This document shows, piece after piece, positions 35,093 through 45,079 of a DNA stretch of 64,000 bases. The stretch comes from Nostoc sp. FACHB-110 (GTDB lineage Bacteria; Cyanobacteriota; Cyanobacteriia; Cyanobacteriales; Nostocaceae): contig NZ_JACJRU010000008.1 of assembly GCF_014697425.1 (NCBI RefSeq), positions 62,001-126,000 of the forward strand, given 5' to 3'. Position 1 is the stretch's first letter, and every line of letters begins with the position of its first letter. Below the pieces are notes generated by a model that did not search any database, had not been told where the DNA came from, and was given only the letters and a program-made list of their open reading frames with translations. The translations under genes were made by a program, and so were the position numbers.

Positions 35093-35496
35093 TATTTTTT
35101 CCTTGTCTTGGGAGCAGTAACTTTAGTTTTTTTACTTTCACTGGGAGTAATAATTTCTAATTCTTCTATACCTAATTGATAAGCCATAGAATTAACAGCA
35201 CCTTGTAAACCACAAGCACGACATAAATCCCTATCTACATTCAAACGCACTTTGGCTGCTTTAATACCTGCTTCTAATACTTGCTGAAAAGCATCAGCTT
35301 CTGCATGAGTTCTAGAAATATTGTTAACTTTCAGAGTGATTTGCCGACGGTAAGGATTACTACTAGAATTTATACCAAAAAAAGTTTGACCATTTATTTC
35401 TAGTTTAGCAATTGTTGATCCGTCCGTTTCACTATCAGCAGGAGGTAAACCCAGATGCTGTCTATATTCAGCCAAGTCATCAAAAACACTGTCCAT
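35092..35496 (-). CDS. putative deaminase-fold toxin (toxin domain only)
   Basis: A 134-residue protein with zinc-deaminase motifs: H64-A65-E66 (RTHAEADAF) and C92-x-x-C95 (DLCRACGLQGAV). The spacing and the following strand (IEELEIITPSES) fit the cytidine-deaminase-like fold of bacterial polymorphic toxins. An N-terminal strand pair (TIAKLEINGQTFFGINS) is also typical. The C-terminus is lysine-rich (SKKTKVTAPKTRKK), perhaps for nucleic-acid binding. No secretion or repeat region precedes the domain, so this is a free toxin domain or a remnant of a larger toxin. An Imm1 gene follows directly. Nucleic-acid deamination is inferred; the subfamily could not be fixed. Confidence 0.7.
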   Translation of the reverse strand: MDSVFDDLAEYRQHLGLPPADSETDGSTIAKLEINGQTFFGINSSSNPYRRQITLKVNNISRTHAEADAFQQVLEAGIKAAKVRLNVDRDLCRACGLQGAVNSMAYQLGIEELEIITPSESKKTKVTAPKTRKK

Positions 35497-35520
35497 TATA
35501 TTCCTCTAATTCCATTCACG

Positions 35521-35554
35521 AAAAAATCCCCCACCTTGCGGCACGGGATTTTTT
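35521..35554. terminator. terminator-like hairpin upstream of the deaminase gene
   Basis: AAAAAATCCC and GGGATTTTTT flank a C-rich and GC-rich middle. It would terminate minus-strand transcripts coming from the psaB side. It is about 25 bp before the deaminase start and closely resembles the psaB terminator at 35776-35807, as if duplicated. Confidence 0.6.
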
Positions 35555-35639
35555 GTTACTATACCTACAAAACTAGCTTAAAATCTTTGGGTGCGTTACG
35601 GCTTACGCATAACAGGGCATGATTCTTGCTGATCAGAGC

Positions 35640-35729
35640 TTATGAATTATTTTCGCTACTCTTAATGAATTTATAAGCTTTATATCCGCCATAGGTTAAT
35701 AATGCTCCTACTGTGATCACCCCGGCCAT
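35640..35729 (-). CDS. possible 29-residue single-membrane-segment protein
   Basis: This short ORF begins MAGVITVGALLTYGGYKAYK and ends with a polar tail FIKSSENNS. It would be one membrane helix with a basic and polar end. It lies between two terminator-like hairpins downstream of psaB. No Shine-Dalgarno sequence is obvious, and the open frame extends upstream without a standard start, so translation is uncertain. Confidence 0.25.
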   Translation of the reverse strand: MAGVITVGALLTYGGYKAYKFIKSSENNS

Positions 35730-35775
35730 CAGCGAAAATAGTCTATTTAAGCTTTTACTTAATTACTAACCAACA

Positions 35776-35807
35776 AAAAATCCCCCACCTCGTGGCGGGG
35801 GATTTTT
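35776..35807 (-). terminator. psaB terminator
   Basis: This hairpin has paired AAAAATCCCCC and GGGGGATTTTT arms, with further pairing of CACC and GG-C in the middle. It begins about 30 bp after the psaB stop codon on the minus strand and ends in a T-run. Confidence 0.8.
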
Positions 35808-35836
35808 ATTACTTACCTACAAAACTAGTAGCCAGA

Positions 35837-38062
35837 TCAACCGAACTTACCAGCAGTGGAGGCGATGAGGAACGCTGCGTAGGTGAGGACATAGCCAACG
35901 GTGAAGTGAGCTAGACCAACCAAACGAGCTTGAACGATGGAGAGAGCAACGGGCTTATCTTTCCAGCGAACTAGGTTAGCTAGAGGAGTGCGTTCGTGCG
36001 CCCAAACCAAGGTTTCAATTAACTCTTGCCAGTAACCTCTCCAGGAGATGAGGAACATGAAGCCAGTTGCCCAAACTAGGTGTCCGAAGAGGAACATCCA
36101 AGCCCAAACAGACAGGTTGTTCACGCCGTAGGGGTTGTAACCGTTGATCAACTGTGCAGAGTTAGCCCACAGGTAATCACGGAACCAGCCCATCAGGTAG
36201 GTAGAGTTTTCGTTGAACTGAGCAACGTTGCCTTGCCAGATACCTAGATGTTTCCAGTGCCAGTAGAAGGTTAACCAACCTACTGTGTTCAATGCCCAGA
36301 ACAGAGCTAAGTAGAAGGAGTCCCAAGCGGAGATGTCGCAAGTACCGCCACGACCAGGGCCATCGCAAGGGAATGCGTAACCGAAGTCTTTTTTGTCTGG
36401 CATTAATTTAGAACCACGAGCATCCAAAGCACCTTTGACTAGGATGAGGGTGGTGGTGTGTAGACCTAGTGCGATCGCATGGTGTACCAAGAAGTCGCCA
36501 GGGCCAATTGTTAAGAAGAGGGAGTTTGTGCCAGCGTTAATGGCATCTAACCAACCAGGCAACCATACGTTTGCATAGTTGGGGTAAGCTGTGTAGGCTA
36601 CGCTGTCAGGGTTGGACAACAGAACATCCAATCCGTACAGTACTTTACCATTAGCAGCTTGAACGAATTGAGCAAATACTGGCTCAATTAGGATTTGCTT
36701 TTCAGGAGTACCGAAAGCAACTACTACGTCGTTGTGAACGTATAAACCTAAGGTGTGGAAGCCTAAGAAGAGAGATACCCAGCTTAAGTGAGAGATAATC
36801 GCTTCTTTGTGCTTCAGTACGCGATCTAATACGTTGTCTTTGTTTTGTTCGGGGTCGTAGTCACGTACCCAGAAAATTGCACCGTGGGCAAACGCACCAA
36901 CCATCAAGAAAATCGCAATGTATTGATGGTGAGTGTATAAAGCTGCCTGGGTGGTGTAATCCTTAGCGATAAACGCATAGGAAGGCATGGAGTACATATG
37001 CTGTGCTACCAAAGAGGTAACAACACCTAATGCAGCTAAGTGCCAGCCTAATTGGAAGTGCAGCGAGTTGTTGTAGGTGTCATAAATACCTTGGTGAGGT
37101 AAGTTGAACGGCCCTTCAACTGGTTTGCCAAAGAAAGTTTTGGCATTCAACGCTTCTTTGAGACTATGACCAATACCAAAGTTGGTACGGTACATATGAC
37201 CAGCAACGATGAACAATACAGCGATCGCTAAGTGGTGGTGAGCAATGTCAGTCAACCACAGAGCTTCTGTTTGAGGATGGAAACCACCCAAGAAGGTCAG
37301 AATTGCTGTACCAGCACCAGTGGATGTACCAAAGATGTGGCCTGCTGTATCTGGGTTTTGGGCGTAAACGTTCCAGTTACCTGTAAAGAATGGCTGTAAG
37401 CCTGCTGGGTGGGGAGCAGTGGTTAAGAAGTTATCCCAACCTACGTGCTGTCCGCGAGCTTCGGGGATAGCAACGTGAATCAAGTGACCAGCCCAAGCCA
37501 AAGAGCTAACGCCGAACAAACCAGCGAGGTGGTGGTTGAGGCGAGATTCAGCACTCTTGAACCAAGCAAGGCTGGGACGAAACTTGGGTTGCAAGTGCAA
37601 CCAACCAGCGAACAATAACAGAGCAGCAAATAGGAGTAGACCTAATGAGCCGATGTACAGTTCTTGGTTTGTCCGCAGACCAATGGTGTACCACCAGTGA
37701 TAAACACCAGAGTATGCAATGTTTACAGGATTACTAGCACCAGCTTGGGTAAAAGCTTCAATTGCAGGTTTACCAAAGTGGGGGTCCCAAATTGCATGAG
37801 CAATTGGGCGGACGTGTAGAGGATCTTTAATCCACTCTTCAAAGTTACCTTGCCAGGCCACATGGAACAGGAGGCTGGAAGCCCACAGGAAGATGATTGC
37901 CAGATGTCCGAAGTGGGTAGCGAAAATCTTTTGGTAGAGACTTTCTTCTGTGACACCATCATGGCTTTCAAAATCGTTACCTGTAGCGATCGCATACCAT
38001 ATCCGACGAGTGGTCGGGTCCTGTGCGAGATCCTGGCTAAATTTTGGAAATTTTGTTGCCAT
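35837..38062 (-). CDS. psaB: photosystem I P700 chlorophyll a apoprotein A2
   Basis: Core reaction-centre subunit PsaB, 741 residues, full length. With PsaA it binds P700, the core chlorophylls, phylloquinones and the Fx iron-sulfur cluster in the thylakoid membrane. It begins [20 protein letters not shown]. The Fx-binding loop [20 protein letters not shown] carries both cysteines. Eleven membrane helices with many His ligands are expected and the hydrophobic pattern agrees. The gene is 125 bp downstream of psaA on the same strand, the usual psaAB operon, and a strong terminator follows it. Confidence 0.98.
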   Translation of the reverse strand: MATKFPKFSQDLAQDPTTRRIWYAIATGNDFESHDGVTEESLYQKIFATHFGHLAIIFLWASSLLFHVAWQGNFEEWIKDPLHVRPIAHAIWDPHFGKPAIEAFTQAGASNPVNIAYSGVYHWWYTIGLRTNQELYIGSLGLLLFAALLLFAGWLHLQPKFRPSLAWFKSAESRLNHHLAGLFGVSSLAWAGHLIHVAIPEARGQHVGWDNFLTTAPHPAGLQPFFTGNWNVYAQNPDTAGHIFGTSTGAGTAILTFLGGFHPQTEALWLTDIAHHHLAIAVLFIVAGHMYRTNFGIGHSLKEALNAKTFFGKPVEGPFNLPHQGIYDTYNNSLHFQLGWHLAALGVVTSLVAQHMYSMPSYAFIAKDYTTQAALYTHHQYIAIFLMVGAFAHGAIFWVRDYDPEQNKDNVLDRVLKHKEAIISHLSWVSLFLGFHTLGLYVHNDVVVAFGTPEKQILIEPVFAQFVQAANGKVLYGLDVLLSNPDSVAYTAYPNYANVWLPGWLDAINAGTNSLFLTIGPGDFLVHHAIALGLHTTTLILVKGALDARGSKLMPDKKDFGYAFPCDGPGRGGTCDISAWDSFYLALFWALNTVGWLTFYWHWKHLGIWQGNVAQFNENSTYLMGWFRDYLWANSAQLINGYNPYGVNNLSVWAWMFLFGHLVWATGFMFLISWRGYWQELIETLVWAHERTPLANLVRWKDKPVALSIVQARLVGLAHFTVGYVLTYAAFLIASTAGKFG

Positions 38063-38141
38063 AGCTTTGATATTTCCTCTGACCCTTAGCCATCAGGTTT
38101 CAGCTTTGGGAGTTCTGAGCTTTGAGTTCTAAGTTTTGATT

Positions 38142-38176
38142 ACTCAGCACTCAGCACTCACTACTCAGCACTCCGT
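38142..38176. repeat. heptameric tandem repeat in the psaA-psaB spacer
   Basis: The 7-bp units ACTCAGC, ACTCAGC, ACTCACT, ACTCAGC and ACTCCGT run in tandem. They are preceded by loosely related words (GAGTTCTGAGC, TTGAGTTC). This is an STRR-type repeat inside a highly expressed operon, close to the psaA stop codon. Confidence 0.7.
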
Positions 38177-38187
38177 ATAACTGATTG

Positions 38188-40446
38188 CTATCCTACTGAA
38201 AGAATATGTGCGTGGAAGAATGCCCAGGTTGTTGCAATTCCTCCTAGGAGGTAGTGTGCTACACCAACAGCACGGCCTTGAGTGATGCTCAGAGCGCGGG
38301 GTTGGATTGCAGGTGCTACCTTCAGTTTATTATGCGCCCAAACAATGGACTCAATTAGTTCTTGCCAGTAGCCACGACCACTGAACAGGAACATTAAGCT
38401 GAATGCCCATACAAAGTGAGCGCCCAAGAAGATTAGACCATAAGCAGATAACGCACTGCCGTAGGAGTTGATTACTTGAGAAGCTTGCGCCCACAAGAAA
38501 TCACGCAACCAGCCGTTGATTGTGATGGCACTTTGGGCAAAGTTACCACCAGTAATATGAGACACATTACCAGCTGCGTCTACAGTTCCCCATACATCAG
38601 ATTGCATTTTCCAACTGAAGTGGAAGATCACAATTGATAGGGAGTTATACATCCAGAACAATCCGAGGAATACGTGATCCCAACCAGAAACTTGGCAAGT
38701 ACCGCCACGGCCAGGGCCGTCGCAAGGGAAGCGGAAACCTAAGTTGGCTTTATCGGGGATCAAGCGAGAGCTGCGAGCGAATAGTACGCCCTTCAGCAGA
38801 ATCAGAACTGTTACGTGGATGGTGAAGGCATGGATATGGTGAATCAAGAAGTCGGCTGTACCTAAAGCAATAGGCGCAGCTGCAACTTTACCACCGACAG
38901 CCAAAATACCACCGCCAAAAACGTAGCTAACTGGTTCTAAAGCGTTTGGTGCAGTGCCACCAGGAGCCAAGGTGTGTAGGTTCTGCACCCATTGGGCAAA
39001 CACTGGTTGCAACTGAATTGCATTGTCAGAGAACAAGTCTTGGGGACGACCCAACGCACGCATTGTGTCGTTGTGGATGTACAAACCAAAGCTGTGGAAG
39101 CCAAGGAAAATAGACACCCAGTTCAGGTGGGAAATAATTGCATCCCGGTGACGAATCACCCGATCCAGAACGTTGTTTTGATTCACAACAGGATCATAAT
39201 CCCGCACCATGAAGATAGCAGCATGAGCCGCACCACCGACGATTAAGAATCCACCAATCCAAATGTGGTGAGTAAATAAGGTCAGTTGAGTTGCGTAGTC
39301 AGTTGCCAAGTATGGATAGGGGGGCATCGCGTACATATGATGCGCGATGATGATGGTCAGCGAACCCAAGAAGGCAAGGTTAGTTGCCAATTGAGCGTGC
39401 CAAGAGGTGGTCAGGTTTTCATAAAGACCCTTGTGACCTTCCCCGGTGAAGGGGCCTTTGTGGTTTTCGAGGATCTCTTTGATGCTGTGACCAATGCCCC
39501 AGTTTGTGCGGTATTGATGACCAGCGATGATGAAGAGTACAGCGATCGCTAGGTGGTGATGAGAAATATCAGTCAACCACAGACCACCAGTCACAGGGTT
39601 TAAACCACCCTTGAAGGTTAAGAAGTCAGCATACTGACCCCAGTTCAAGGTGAAGAAAGGTGTTAAACCAGCAGCGAAGCCGGGGAATACATCAATCAAC
39701 AGGCTCTTGTTCAGGATGAACTCATGGGGCAAGGGGACATCTTTAACAGCTACCCCTGCATCCAAAAGCTTGTTGATAGGAGCGGAAACGTGAATTAAGT
39801 GTCCAGCCCATCCCAAAGAACCGCAGCCTAACAGTACTTGCAAGTGGTGGTTCAGCATCGACTCCACATTCTGGAACCATTCCAGTTTGGGAGCGCGCTT
39901 GTGGTAGTGGAACCAGCCAGCAAACAAGAACAAGCCTGCTAATACCAAGCCGCCAATAGCTGTTACGTAAAGCTGGAAGGAGTTGGTAATACCCCAGCCA
40001 CGCCATACTTGGAACAAGCCAGAGGTGATTTGAATACCGTGGAATCCACCACCAACATCACCATTTAAAATGTCTTGTCCCACAATGGGCCAAACGACTT
40101 GAGCACTGGGCTTCACGTTCAACGGGTCGCTTAACCAGGCTTCGTAGTTAGAGAACTTCGCGCCGTGGAATATCATCCCGCTTAACCAGATGGTCACAAC
40201 GGCCAGGTGTCCGAAGTGAGCCGCAAATATTTTGCGGGAGATTTCTTCTAAATCGCTTGTATGTGTATCAAAATCGTGGGCGAGAGCGTGGAGGTTCCAA
40301 ATCCAAGTGGTGGTTTTGGGGCCTCTAGCTAGAGTTCTGTCGAAGTGTCCGGGTTGCGCCCATCTTTCAAATGAGGTTGGTACCGGGTCGTTATCGACTA
40401 TCACTCTTGCTTTCTTTTCCTCTCGCTCCGGAGGACTAATCGTCAT
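38188..40446 (-). CDS. psaA: photosystem I P700 chlorophyll a apoprotein A1
   Basis: Core reaction-centre subunit PsaA, partner of PsaB. The start is the ATG at 40446 ([20 protein letters not shown]), giving 752 residues; AGGAGG lies just upstream, whereas a longer frame would add 15 unrelated residues. The Fx loop [20 protein letters not shown] has both cysteine ligands. Family segments such as [27 protein letters not shown] (in parts) and the His-rich helices are intact. First gene of the psaAB operon, with a leader of about 120 bases if the -10-like box at 40571-40576 is real. Confidence 0.98.
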   Translation of the reverse strand: MTISPPEREEKKARVIVDNDPVPTSFERWAQPGHFDRTLARGPKTTTWIWNLHALAHDFDTHTSDLEEISRKIFAAHFGHLAVVTIWLSGMIFHGAKFSNYEAWLSDPLNVKPSAQVVWPIVGQDILNGDVGGGFHGIQITSGLFQVWRGWGITNSFQLYVTAIGGLVLAGLFLFAGWFHYHKRAPKLEWFQNVESMLNHHLQVLLGCGSLGWAGHLIHVSAPINKLLDAGVAVKDVPLPHEFILNKSLLIDVFPGFAAGLTPFFTLNWGQYADFLTFKGGLNPVTGGLWLTDISHHHLAIAVLFIIAGHQYRTNWGIGHSIKEILENHKGPFTGEGHKGLYENLTTSWHAQLATNLAFLGSLTIIIAHHMYAMPPYPYLATDYATQLTLFTHHIWIGGFLIVGGAAHAAIFMVRDYDPVVNQNNVLDRVIRHRDAIISHLNWVSIFLGFHSFGLYIHNDTMRALGRPQDLFSDNAIQLQPVFAQWVQNLHTLAPGGTAPNALEPVSYVFGGGILAVGGKVAAAPIALGTADFLIHHIHAFTIHVTVLILLKGVLFARSSRLIPDKANLGFRFPCDGPGRGGTCQVSGWDHVFLGLFWMYNSLSIVIFHFSWKMQSDVWGTVDAAGNVSHITGGNFAQSAITINGWLRDFLWAQASQVINSYGSALSAYGLIFLGAHFVWAFSLMFLFSGRGYWQELIESIVWAHNKLKVAPAIQPRALSITQGRAVGVAHYLLGGIATTWAFFHAHILSVG

Positions 40447-40962
40447 TCGACCTCCTCTCGTGATAAGGAATGAGGAATCATGAAACCACAAAGTGATCCT
40501 TAGTCGCCTTCTCCAGGGTTGTGGCTGGAGCAGCGATAGAAGACGCTATGTGGAAGTTTGTTTCTGTTGAATTATAAAGTCTTTACTTGTACATTGTTGG
40601 AGAGATTTTAACAATAATTCAAATTCCTCAGATTAACTGTCTGATCTTGCTTTTAACTTTAAACTCCTGAGCAAAAAGTCAATACTTTCCCTATTTAATT
40701 TACAAAGAATAACAATTCGTTAAATTTATGATTAGTGGGTATAATTCTTGCAAACTCAGTATTCAAGCTCTTAATCTGCAATATTTTAGTGCTAGATAAT
40801 AGCATCTGTTTGCGAAAATTGTAAAAAATATCACCGCTTTACTAGCACTTCTAAAAAAGCAAACTCATTAGCTAAAATATTACCTTTTGGGCTATGGTGT
40901 CCGATGGCTACTTTATTTCAAAATACTTTTTAGTTTTTACAGACTATAGCTAGGTATAAAGC
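40447..40962. other. divergent promoter region of psaA and the lipoprotein gene
   Basis: About 515 bp, AT-rich. It should hold the light-regulated psaA promoter. A perfect -10-like TATAAT is listed separately. I looked for the paired HLR1 motif bound by RpaB (GTTACA-type direct repeats) and saw only weak candidates near CTTTACTTGTACATT (40580-40594). Confidence 0.45.
40571..40576 (-). promoter_or_regulatory. psaA: possible psaA -10 box
   Basis: TATAAT on the minus strand, about 125 bases before the psaA start. No good -35 box is present at 17 bp, which is common for regulated cyanobacterial promoters. Confidence 0.3.
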
Positions 40963-42453
40963 ATGAATTTGTGGTATGTGAATACTTTAAAGCAACTCCT
41001 ATCCAGGAGTTTTAGCATTTATAGGTGGTTATTCATACTAGTGTTGGCTATAGGGTTAAGCAGTTGTGGTGATCGAGCTGCTAGTCAAGATGTATCTGTC
41101 GTCTCTACAGAAAGACCTCCACAGATGTCGCAACAATTTAATGAAGTTGCACCACCAGACGTAATTCAAGAACTGCGCCAAACTTTAGAAATTTATCGAC
41201 CACAAGTTACAATCATTTCACCTCAACCCAACGAATTTCTTCAAGACACTACAGTTACCGTTCGCTTGCAAGTAAAAGATTTACCCATATTTAAAGACCC
41301 ACAGTTTGAATTAGGGCCGCATCTCCACGTAATTCTGGATAATCAACCTTATATACCTGTATACGATCTAAATCAGCCATTGATTTTACCAGACTTAGCT
41401 CCGGGTACACACACTTTACGAGTATTTGCTTCCCGTCCTTGGTATGAAAGCTTTAAAAATGAAGGTGCTTATGCCCAAACAACGTTTCATATTTTTACCA
41501 AAACGGATGATAATAACCCTGATCCTAGCCTTCCTTTATTAACTTACAGCTATCCCCAAGGCAGTTATGGAGCCGAACCCATCTTACTGGACTTTTACTT
41601 GACTAATGCTCCTCTGCGGCTAGGTGCTAAAGATAATTCTGACGATCGCTTCAGTGATTGGCGGATTCGCTGCACAATTAATGGTGAAAGCTTTGTGTTT
41701 GATCGCTGGCAAGCAGTTTACCTCAAAGGCTTTAAACCTGGGAATAATTGGGTAAAGCTAGAATTTTTGGATAACCAAGGTAACGCTCTCAAAAATGCTT
41801 TTAATACTACAGTGAGATTGGTTAACTACCAACCAAAGAGCAAAGATACCTTATCCCGCATTATCAGAGGTGAACTTAAGACTGATGAGGTACGCAGCAT
41901 TGTAGATCAAAATTACACAGCCAAGCCACCACTTCCAGAACCGACACCAGCACTAGAAGAACAACCAATTCCCACACCGGAAATTCCAGAGGTAGTTGCA
42001 CCACAGCCAGAGGTAACGCCAACACAGCAAGCTACTGAGTCGCCATCACCACAGCCAGAGGTCACACCAACACCAGAACCTCAACCGACAGTTACGCCGA
42101 CACAGCAAGCTACTGAGTCACCATCACCACAGCCAGAGGTCACACTAACACCAGAACCTCAACCGACAGTTACGCCGACACAGCAAGCTACTAAGTCACC
42201 ATCACCGCAGCCAGAGGTAACACCAACACCAGAACCTCAACCGGAAGTTACGCCGACAGCGCAACCGCAGTCGGAGGTAACAGCAACACCTCAACAAACA
42301 GAAGTTCTGGGAAAACAAGAAACGGAGTCTTTAAAATCTAGGTTGGGTAAGTATTTTCAGCGTCGTCCGCGTCCAACGTCTCTGCCGAGTTTAGTTCCTG
42401 GGCTACCAGAGGTTATTGAGTCACCTGTATCAGAACCAACATTAGAGGAGTGA
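40963..42453 (+). CDS. lipoprotein with beta-sandwich-like domains and Pro/Thr repeat tail
   Basis: A 496-residue cyanobacterial protein of unknown function. The N-terminal hydrophobic segment ends in a lipobox (LSSC, Cys at about residue 35), so it is likely a lipoprotein. The folded part (about 70-320) contains VTIISPQPNEFLQDTTVTVRLQV, LGPHLHVILDNQPY and APGTHTLRVFASRPW, resembling an immunoglobulin-like or carbohydrate-binding sandwich. Residues 320-440 are low complexity, with tandem 26-residue units of the type PQPEVTPTPEPQPTVTPTQQATESPS (given here as its pattern: PQPEVTPTPEPQ then PTVTPTQQATES). The C-terminus is basic (RLGKYFQRRPRPT). It is divergent from psaA. Confidence 0.7.
   Translation: MNLWYVNTLKQLLSRSFSIYRWLFILVLAIGLSSCGDRAASQDVSVVSTERPPQMSQQFNEVAPPDVIQELRQTLEIYRPQVTIISPQPNEFLQDTTVTVRLQVKDLPIFKDPQFELGPHLHVILDNQPYIPVYDLNQPLILPDLAPGTHTLRVFASRPWYESFKNEGAYAQTTFHIFTKTDDNNPDPSLPLLTYSYPQGSYGAEPILLDFYLTNAPLRLGAKDNSDDRFSDWRIRCTINGESFVFDRWQAVYLKGFKPGNNWVKLEFLDNQGNALKNAFNTTVRLVNYQPKSKDTLSRIIRGELKTDEVRSIVDQNYTAKPPLPEPTPALEEQPIPTPEIPEVVAPQPEVTPTQQATESPSPQPEVTPTPEPQPTVTPTQQATESPSPQPEVTLTPEPQPTVTPTQQATKSPSPQPEVTPTPEPQPEVTPTAQPQSEVTATPQQTEVLGKQETESLKSRLGKYFQRRPRPTSLPSLVPGLPEVIESPVSEPTLEE
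41992..42290. repeat. 78-bp tandem repeat inside the lipoprotein gene
   Basis: About three copies of a 78-bp unit, the last two nearly identical, encode the 26-residue Pro/Glu/Thr-rich repeat. The frame is kept throughout, so copy number can vary without frameshift. Confidence 0.75.
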
Positions 42454-42519
42454 GAGATGGAGATATTTTTTTAACGCAGAGTATCGCTGAGGTAAGCGCG
42501 GAGGTACGCGGAGTTTTTT

Positions 42520-43419
42520 TTAGAAGATACTCAATTCTAATTTTGTTGCTAGAGATTCGATAAAAGCGATCGCAGCTACAGAATTTCCGATGCTATCTAA
42601 GGCGGGACTGTAGCAGGCGATCGCTCCAACTTTTGGTACTATGGCTAAAAGTCCGCCACTTATGCCAGATTTCATCGGTAGACCAATTTTGATTGCGAAT
42701 TTAGCAGAGTCTTGGTAGAGTCCGCAGGCTAACATGACTGCATTCACTATCTGGTAATGGTGTAAATTATTGCCAGTGGCTAATGATTTTCCTAATAGAG
42801 CTAAATCTTCAACTCGTCCAGATATACAGCATATTTGCTCGTATGTGTCAAGAGCTATTTCGGGATTTTCGAGACGGTTGTTTTCGGCTAGATAATTGGC
42901 TATCGCTTGGTTAACACTCGAAGGTGAAGCGCGCACTGAAGCTAGCATGACTTCATCTAAATATAGTTGAGAACCTGTTAACTGATTTAACCATTGACAG
43001 AGATTATAAGTGCGATCGCTTGCTGTCTTTCCTGGTAATTTATCCGCTAGAGTAATTGCACCACTATTAATCATGGGGTTGCGGGGATGTCCATCATCGG
43101 CAATCAATTGATCTAAAGAATTGAAAGCTGCATCGGAAGGTTCAACTCCAACCCACTGTAAAACGGTGTCTACACCGATTTTTTCTAGCAAATACAGAAA
43201 TGAAAAAGGCTTGATTACACTCATCAATGGAAATACGCAATCAGTATCTCCTAAGCTGTAAGTTTTTCCGGAAACACAAAAGATGTGAATGGCGAACCAA
43301 GCAGGGTTAGCTACAGCTAATTGCGGGATGCGATCGCATACTTTTCCATATACAATCTGAATCTTAGCTTGTTCTACCCAAGCAGCTAAATCAGTGGTAG
43401 TGATATCTAGACTTCTCAA
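42520..43419 (-). CDS. glsA: glutaminase
   Basis: A 299-residue glutaminase A, a serine-dependent enzyme of the beta-lactamase-like fold that hydrolyses glutamine to glutamate and ammonia. The catalytic SxxK motif is in PLMSVIKPFSFLYLLE, with the family stretches GVEPSDAAFNS, PRNPMINSGAI, and SGRVEDLALLGKSLA. The C-terminal MKSGISGGLLAIVP is also conserved. Length is normal (about 300-330). The gene stands alone, divergent from the thioredoxin/NHL gene. It may link nitrogen recycling to glutamate supply. Confidence 0.93.
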   Translation of the reverse strand: MRSLDITTTDLAAWVEQAKIQIVYGKVCDRIPQLAVANPAWFAIHIFCVSGKTYSLGDTDCVFPLMSVIKPFSFLYLLEKIGVDTVLQWVGVEPSDAAFNSLDQLIADDGHPRNPMINSGAITLADKLPGKTASDRTYNLCQWLNQLTGSQLYLDEVMLASVRASPSSVNQAIANYLAENNRLENPEIALDTYEQICCISGRVEDLALLGKSLATGNNLHHYQIVNAVMLACGLYQDSAKFAIKIGLPMKSGISGGLLAIVPKVGAIACYSPALDSIGNSVAAIAFIESLATKLELSIF

Positions 43420-43530
43420 ACTTGATACAGCCTCAAGATAATTTTTCAGTAAGGTATCGCAGTCAGCAGACTTCCAACTTTTCTTAACAGTACACCTACA
43501 CCCTTGTTTCTTTACAGGAAAGAATACCTT

Positions 43531-45051
43531 ATGACACCACGAGTCAGAGCGCCAGAATTACCACAAAATTATGCTTGGCTAAACACTGACAAACCATTAT
43601 CCTTAAAAGAACTTAGGGGTAGAGTTGTCATCCTAGATTTTTGGACATACTGCTGCATTAATTGTCTGCACATCCTCCCTGACTTGAAATATCTCGAACA
43701 TAAATATAAAGACAGTCTGACGGTTATCGGCGTTCACTCAGCAAAATTTGACAACGAAAAAGAAACCGAAAACATTCGCCAAGCTATCTTGCGCTATGAT
43801 ATCGAACACCCAGTTGTTGTAGACCAAGAGTTTCGGATTTGGCAAGAGTACACTGTGCGCGCTTGGCCAACTTTTATGATTATCAATCCACAAGGTTATG
43901 TGATTGGTAATATTTCTGGTGAAGGTAAGCGCGATGTTTTAGATAAGTTAATTGCCAAAGTGATTGAGGAACACCAGCAAAAAGGCGCAATTAACTTCCA
44001 ACAAATCAGCCATATCTTAGAAAAACAGCAACAACCAATAATCTCACCCTTAGCTTTTCCGGGTAAAGTTTTAGCCACACCAGCAGGTTTATTCATAGCT
44101 GACTCTGGACATCACCGCCTAGTCATGAGTAGCTTGAATGGCGAAGTGCTGAATGTAATTGGTACAGGTAAGCCTGGTTTAAAAGATGGCAGTTTTAGCG
44201 AAGCCCAGTTTTCTGCACCCCAGGGAATGGCATTTGATGTCGAAAGCCAAAGTCTTATTGTTGCTGATACCGAAAATCATGCTTTGCGAAGAATAGATTT
44301 AAAACATCAAGTAGTTGAAACTATTGCTGGAACTGGTGAACAAAGCCGCAACATTTATCCTCATGTAGGTCATGCTTTAGCCACAGCACTCAATTCTCCG
44401 TGGGATTTAGTGAAAGTGGGAAATATTTTATTCATTGCAATGGCTGGTTCCCATCAAATTTGGCAAATGGATTTAGAAACTAATATTGTCAGAACTTATG
44501 CAGGAACTGGTGCAGAAGGTTGCGTTGATGGCACATTAACTGAAGCTGCTTTTGCTCAACCTAGCGGTATGACTACGGATGGGCAAGAATTATATATTGC
44601 TGATAGTGAAATTAGTTCAATTCGTGCTGTGGGAATTGTTGAACCTTACCAAGTCAGAACTGTTTGCGGTAGTCAACAATTATTTGGCTTTGGTGATGTG
44701 GATGGACAAGGTACTGATTTAAGGCTACAGCATTGTATGGGGGTTGAATATGCTCAGAATTTTCTGTGGGTAGCAGATACTTACAACCACAAAATTAAAT
44801 TAGTGAGTCCTAATAGTGGTAATTGCCAAACAATTTTGGGAGACGGTGTAGCTGGTTTGCACGATGGCAAAGGACACAATAGCCGCTTTTTTGAGCCTTC
44901 AGGATTGAGTGCTATGGGTAATTATCTATATATTAGTGATACCAATAACCATGCTATTCGCCGCTTAGATTTAAATACCTTTGAAGTCACAACGCTGAAG
45001 TTTGCTGGGTTGTGTGCGCCAGATATTTGTCTTCCTGCTGAAAATTTTTGA
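43531..45051 (+). CDS. thioredoxin-like/NHL repeat protein (NHLRC2-like)
   Basis: A 506-residue protein. The start is the ATG at 43531 (MTPRVRAPELPQNYAWLNTD) because the upstream TTG adds nine non-family residues. The N-terminal thioredoxin fold (about 15-150) has the redox motif CCINC in DFWTYCCINCLHILPDLKYLE (in parts), including a CxxC. From about residue 170 there are six NHL-type beta-propeller blades (for example GLFIADSGHHRLV, SLIVADTENHALRRID, YISDTNNHAIRRLD). This layout matches the NHLRC2 family, present from bacteria to man, whose exact redox substrate is not known. There is no signal peptide, so it is cytosolic. Confidence 0.88.
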   Translation: MTPRVRAPELPQNYAWLNTDKPLSLKELRGRVVILDFWTYCCINCLHILPDLKYLEHKYKDSLTVIGVHSAKFDNEKETENIRQAILRYDIEHPVVVDQEFRIWQEYTVRAWPTFMIINPQGYVIGNISGEGKRDVLDKLIAKVIEEHQQKGAINFQQISHILEKQQQPIISPLAFPGKVLATPAGLFIADSGHHRLVMSSLNGEVLNVIGTGKPGLKDGSFSEAQFSAPQGMAFDVESQSLIVADTENHALRRIDLKHQVVETIAGTGEQSRNIYPHVGHALATALNSPWDLVKVGNILFIAMAGSHQIWQMDLETNIVRTYAGTGAEGCVDGTLTEAAFAQPSGMTTDGQELYIADSEISSIRAVGIVEPYQVRTVCGSQQLFGFGDVDGQGTDLRLQHCMGVEYAQNFLWVADTYNHKIKLVSPNSGNCQTILGDGVAGLHDGKGHNSRFFEPSGLSAMGNYLYISDTNNHAIRRLDLNTFEVTTLKFAGLCAPDICLPAENF

Positions 45052-45079
45052 TCATAAGCATTTGAACCATAAATCTACT

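Noticed and set aside
39743..40006. Minus-strand ORF in another frame inside psaA
   Set aside because: psaA is full length and uninterrupted; this is a shadow frame.
40580..40594. HLR1 (RpaB) site upstream of psaA
   Set aside because: The match to the paired TTACA-type motif is too weak to call.
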